Origin: Bacteroidota bacterium | Lineage (GTDB): Bacteria; Bacteroidota; Bacteroidia; Cytophagales; Cyclobacteriaceae | Assembly: GCA_027297025.1 (NCBI GenBank) | Contig: JAPUIM010000496.1 | Coordinates: 1 to 5,956 of the forward strand | Length of the DNA: 5,956 bases | Reading direction: 5' to 3' | Notes under the pieces: generated by a model | Database searches by the model: none | The model's input: the letters and a program-made list of their open reading frames with translations, nothing else | Told to the model about the DNA's origin: nothing | Position numbers and translations under genes: made by a program | In this document: piece by piece, positions 5,768 through 5,956 of the stretch | Position numbering within the stretch: position 1 is the stretch's first letter | Layout: the number at the start of each line of letters is the position of its first letter

Positions 5768-5955
5768 TATTTCTCCAAAATTATGGTTGAGTTCTTAGAG
5801 CCTGGAACCGAACCACTTATCAAAATCAAATCTTCTTCGAGAATAATTTTAATTACCTTAAGGTTCAATACTTTAACCCTATCACCGCCCATTCTTCCCG
5901 CCATCTTCATTCCTTTAAAAACCCTAGCTGGATAGGAAGCCCCACCAATCGAACC
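5767..5955 (-). CDS. rplC: 50S ribosomal protein L3 (uL3), C-terminal fragment cut by window edge
   Basis: The last 62 codons of L3 are present, beginning [20 protein letters not shown], then [17 protein letters not shown], and ending with [20 protein letters not shown]. These are the family blocks GSIG, F/WKGxxMAGxMG and GxVPGxxGS/NS. L3 starts large-subunit assembly, and its central loop reaches toward the peptidyl-transferase centre. The glutamine that E. coli PrmB methylates falls in the stretch just after GSIG; no glutamine is present here (GSIGGASYP), so that modification would be absent, as in many bacteria. The first base of the window end (5956) belongs to an incomplete codon. The TAA stop overlaps the rplD ATG by one base. 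The truncation is due to the window edge. Confidence 0.97.
   Translation of the reverse strand, partial: GSIGGASYPARVFKGMKMAGRMGGDRVKVLNLKVIKIILEEDLILISGSVPGSKNSTIILEK
5773..5776 (-). promoter_or_regulatory. rplD: Shine-Dalgarno-like GGAG before rplD
   Basis: GGAG lies five bases before the rplD ATG, inside the last rplC codons (TTG GAG AAA TAA). It is the only well-spaced Shine-Dalgarno-like motif I see among the 14 start codons in the window. Because it falls in codons for the conserved L3 tail, it may be a coincidence of coding. With the TAATG overlap it could support coupled re-initiation. Confidence 0.4.
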
Positions 5956-5956
5956 C

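Noticed and set aside
1..5956. Hidden novel system, mobile element, CRISPR array or RNA gene
   Set aside because: Essentially every base is taken up by fifteen known ribosomal protein genes with short spacers. I see no direct-repeat arrays, transposase-like sequence, tRNA-like folds or unfamiliar genes.

Overview
This window is one uninterrupted block of ribosomal protein genes, all on the minus strand, so transcription runs from position 5956 towards position 1. In transcription order it reads: the tail of rplC (L3), then rplD, rplW, rplB, rpsS, rplV, rpsC, rplP, rpmC, rpsQ, rplN, rplX, rplE, rpsN, and finally the first 22 codons of rpsH (S8). This is the conserved S10-spc order of bacteria. 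Thirteen genes are complete, and the first and last are cut only by the window edges.

The organism is very probably a member of the Bacteroidota. The L2, S3, L16 and L22 sequences look closest, from memory, to the Cytophagales type (for example S3 with [16 protein letters not shown] and [20 protein letters not shown]). Other signs agree: start codons are mostly preceded by A/T-rich sequence rather than a Shine-Dalgarno motif, and the one sizeable spacer near the left end holds a match to the Bacteroidota -7 promoter element TAnnTTTG. The class- and order-level placement rests on remembered family patterns and not on an alignment.

Packing is very tight. Spacers in transcription order are: L3/L4 1-base overlap (TAATG), L4/L23 6, L23/L2 9, L2/S19 6, S19/L22 8, L22/S3 7, S3/L16 36, L16/L29 4, L29/S17 4, S17/L14 1, L14/L24 5, L24/L5 8-base overlap, L5/S14 1, S14/S8 89. 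The S10/spc boundary (S17 to L14) is therefore closed to one base, so the two classical operons are fused here. Only two spacers have room for signals. The 36-base S3-L16 gap contains a GC-rich perfect hairpin. The 89-base S14-S8 gap contains a candidate promoter, a 16-base dyad over it, and a second hairpin just before rpsH.

The genes act together. L3, L4, L23, L2, L22, L16, L29, L14, L24 and L5 build the large subunit (tunnel wall, tunnel exit, peptidyl-transferase surroundings, central protuberance). S19, S3, S17, S14 and S8 build the small subunit (head, mRNA entry, body). I found no mobile element, CRISPR array, tRNA, rRNA, broken gene or unfamiliar gene. This is an ordinary housekeeping region, and the observations in Part 2 concern the regulatory layout and small lineage features, not a new system.
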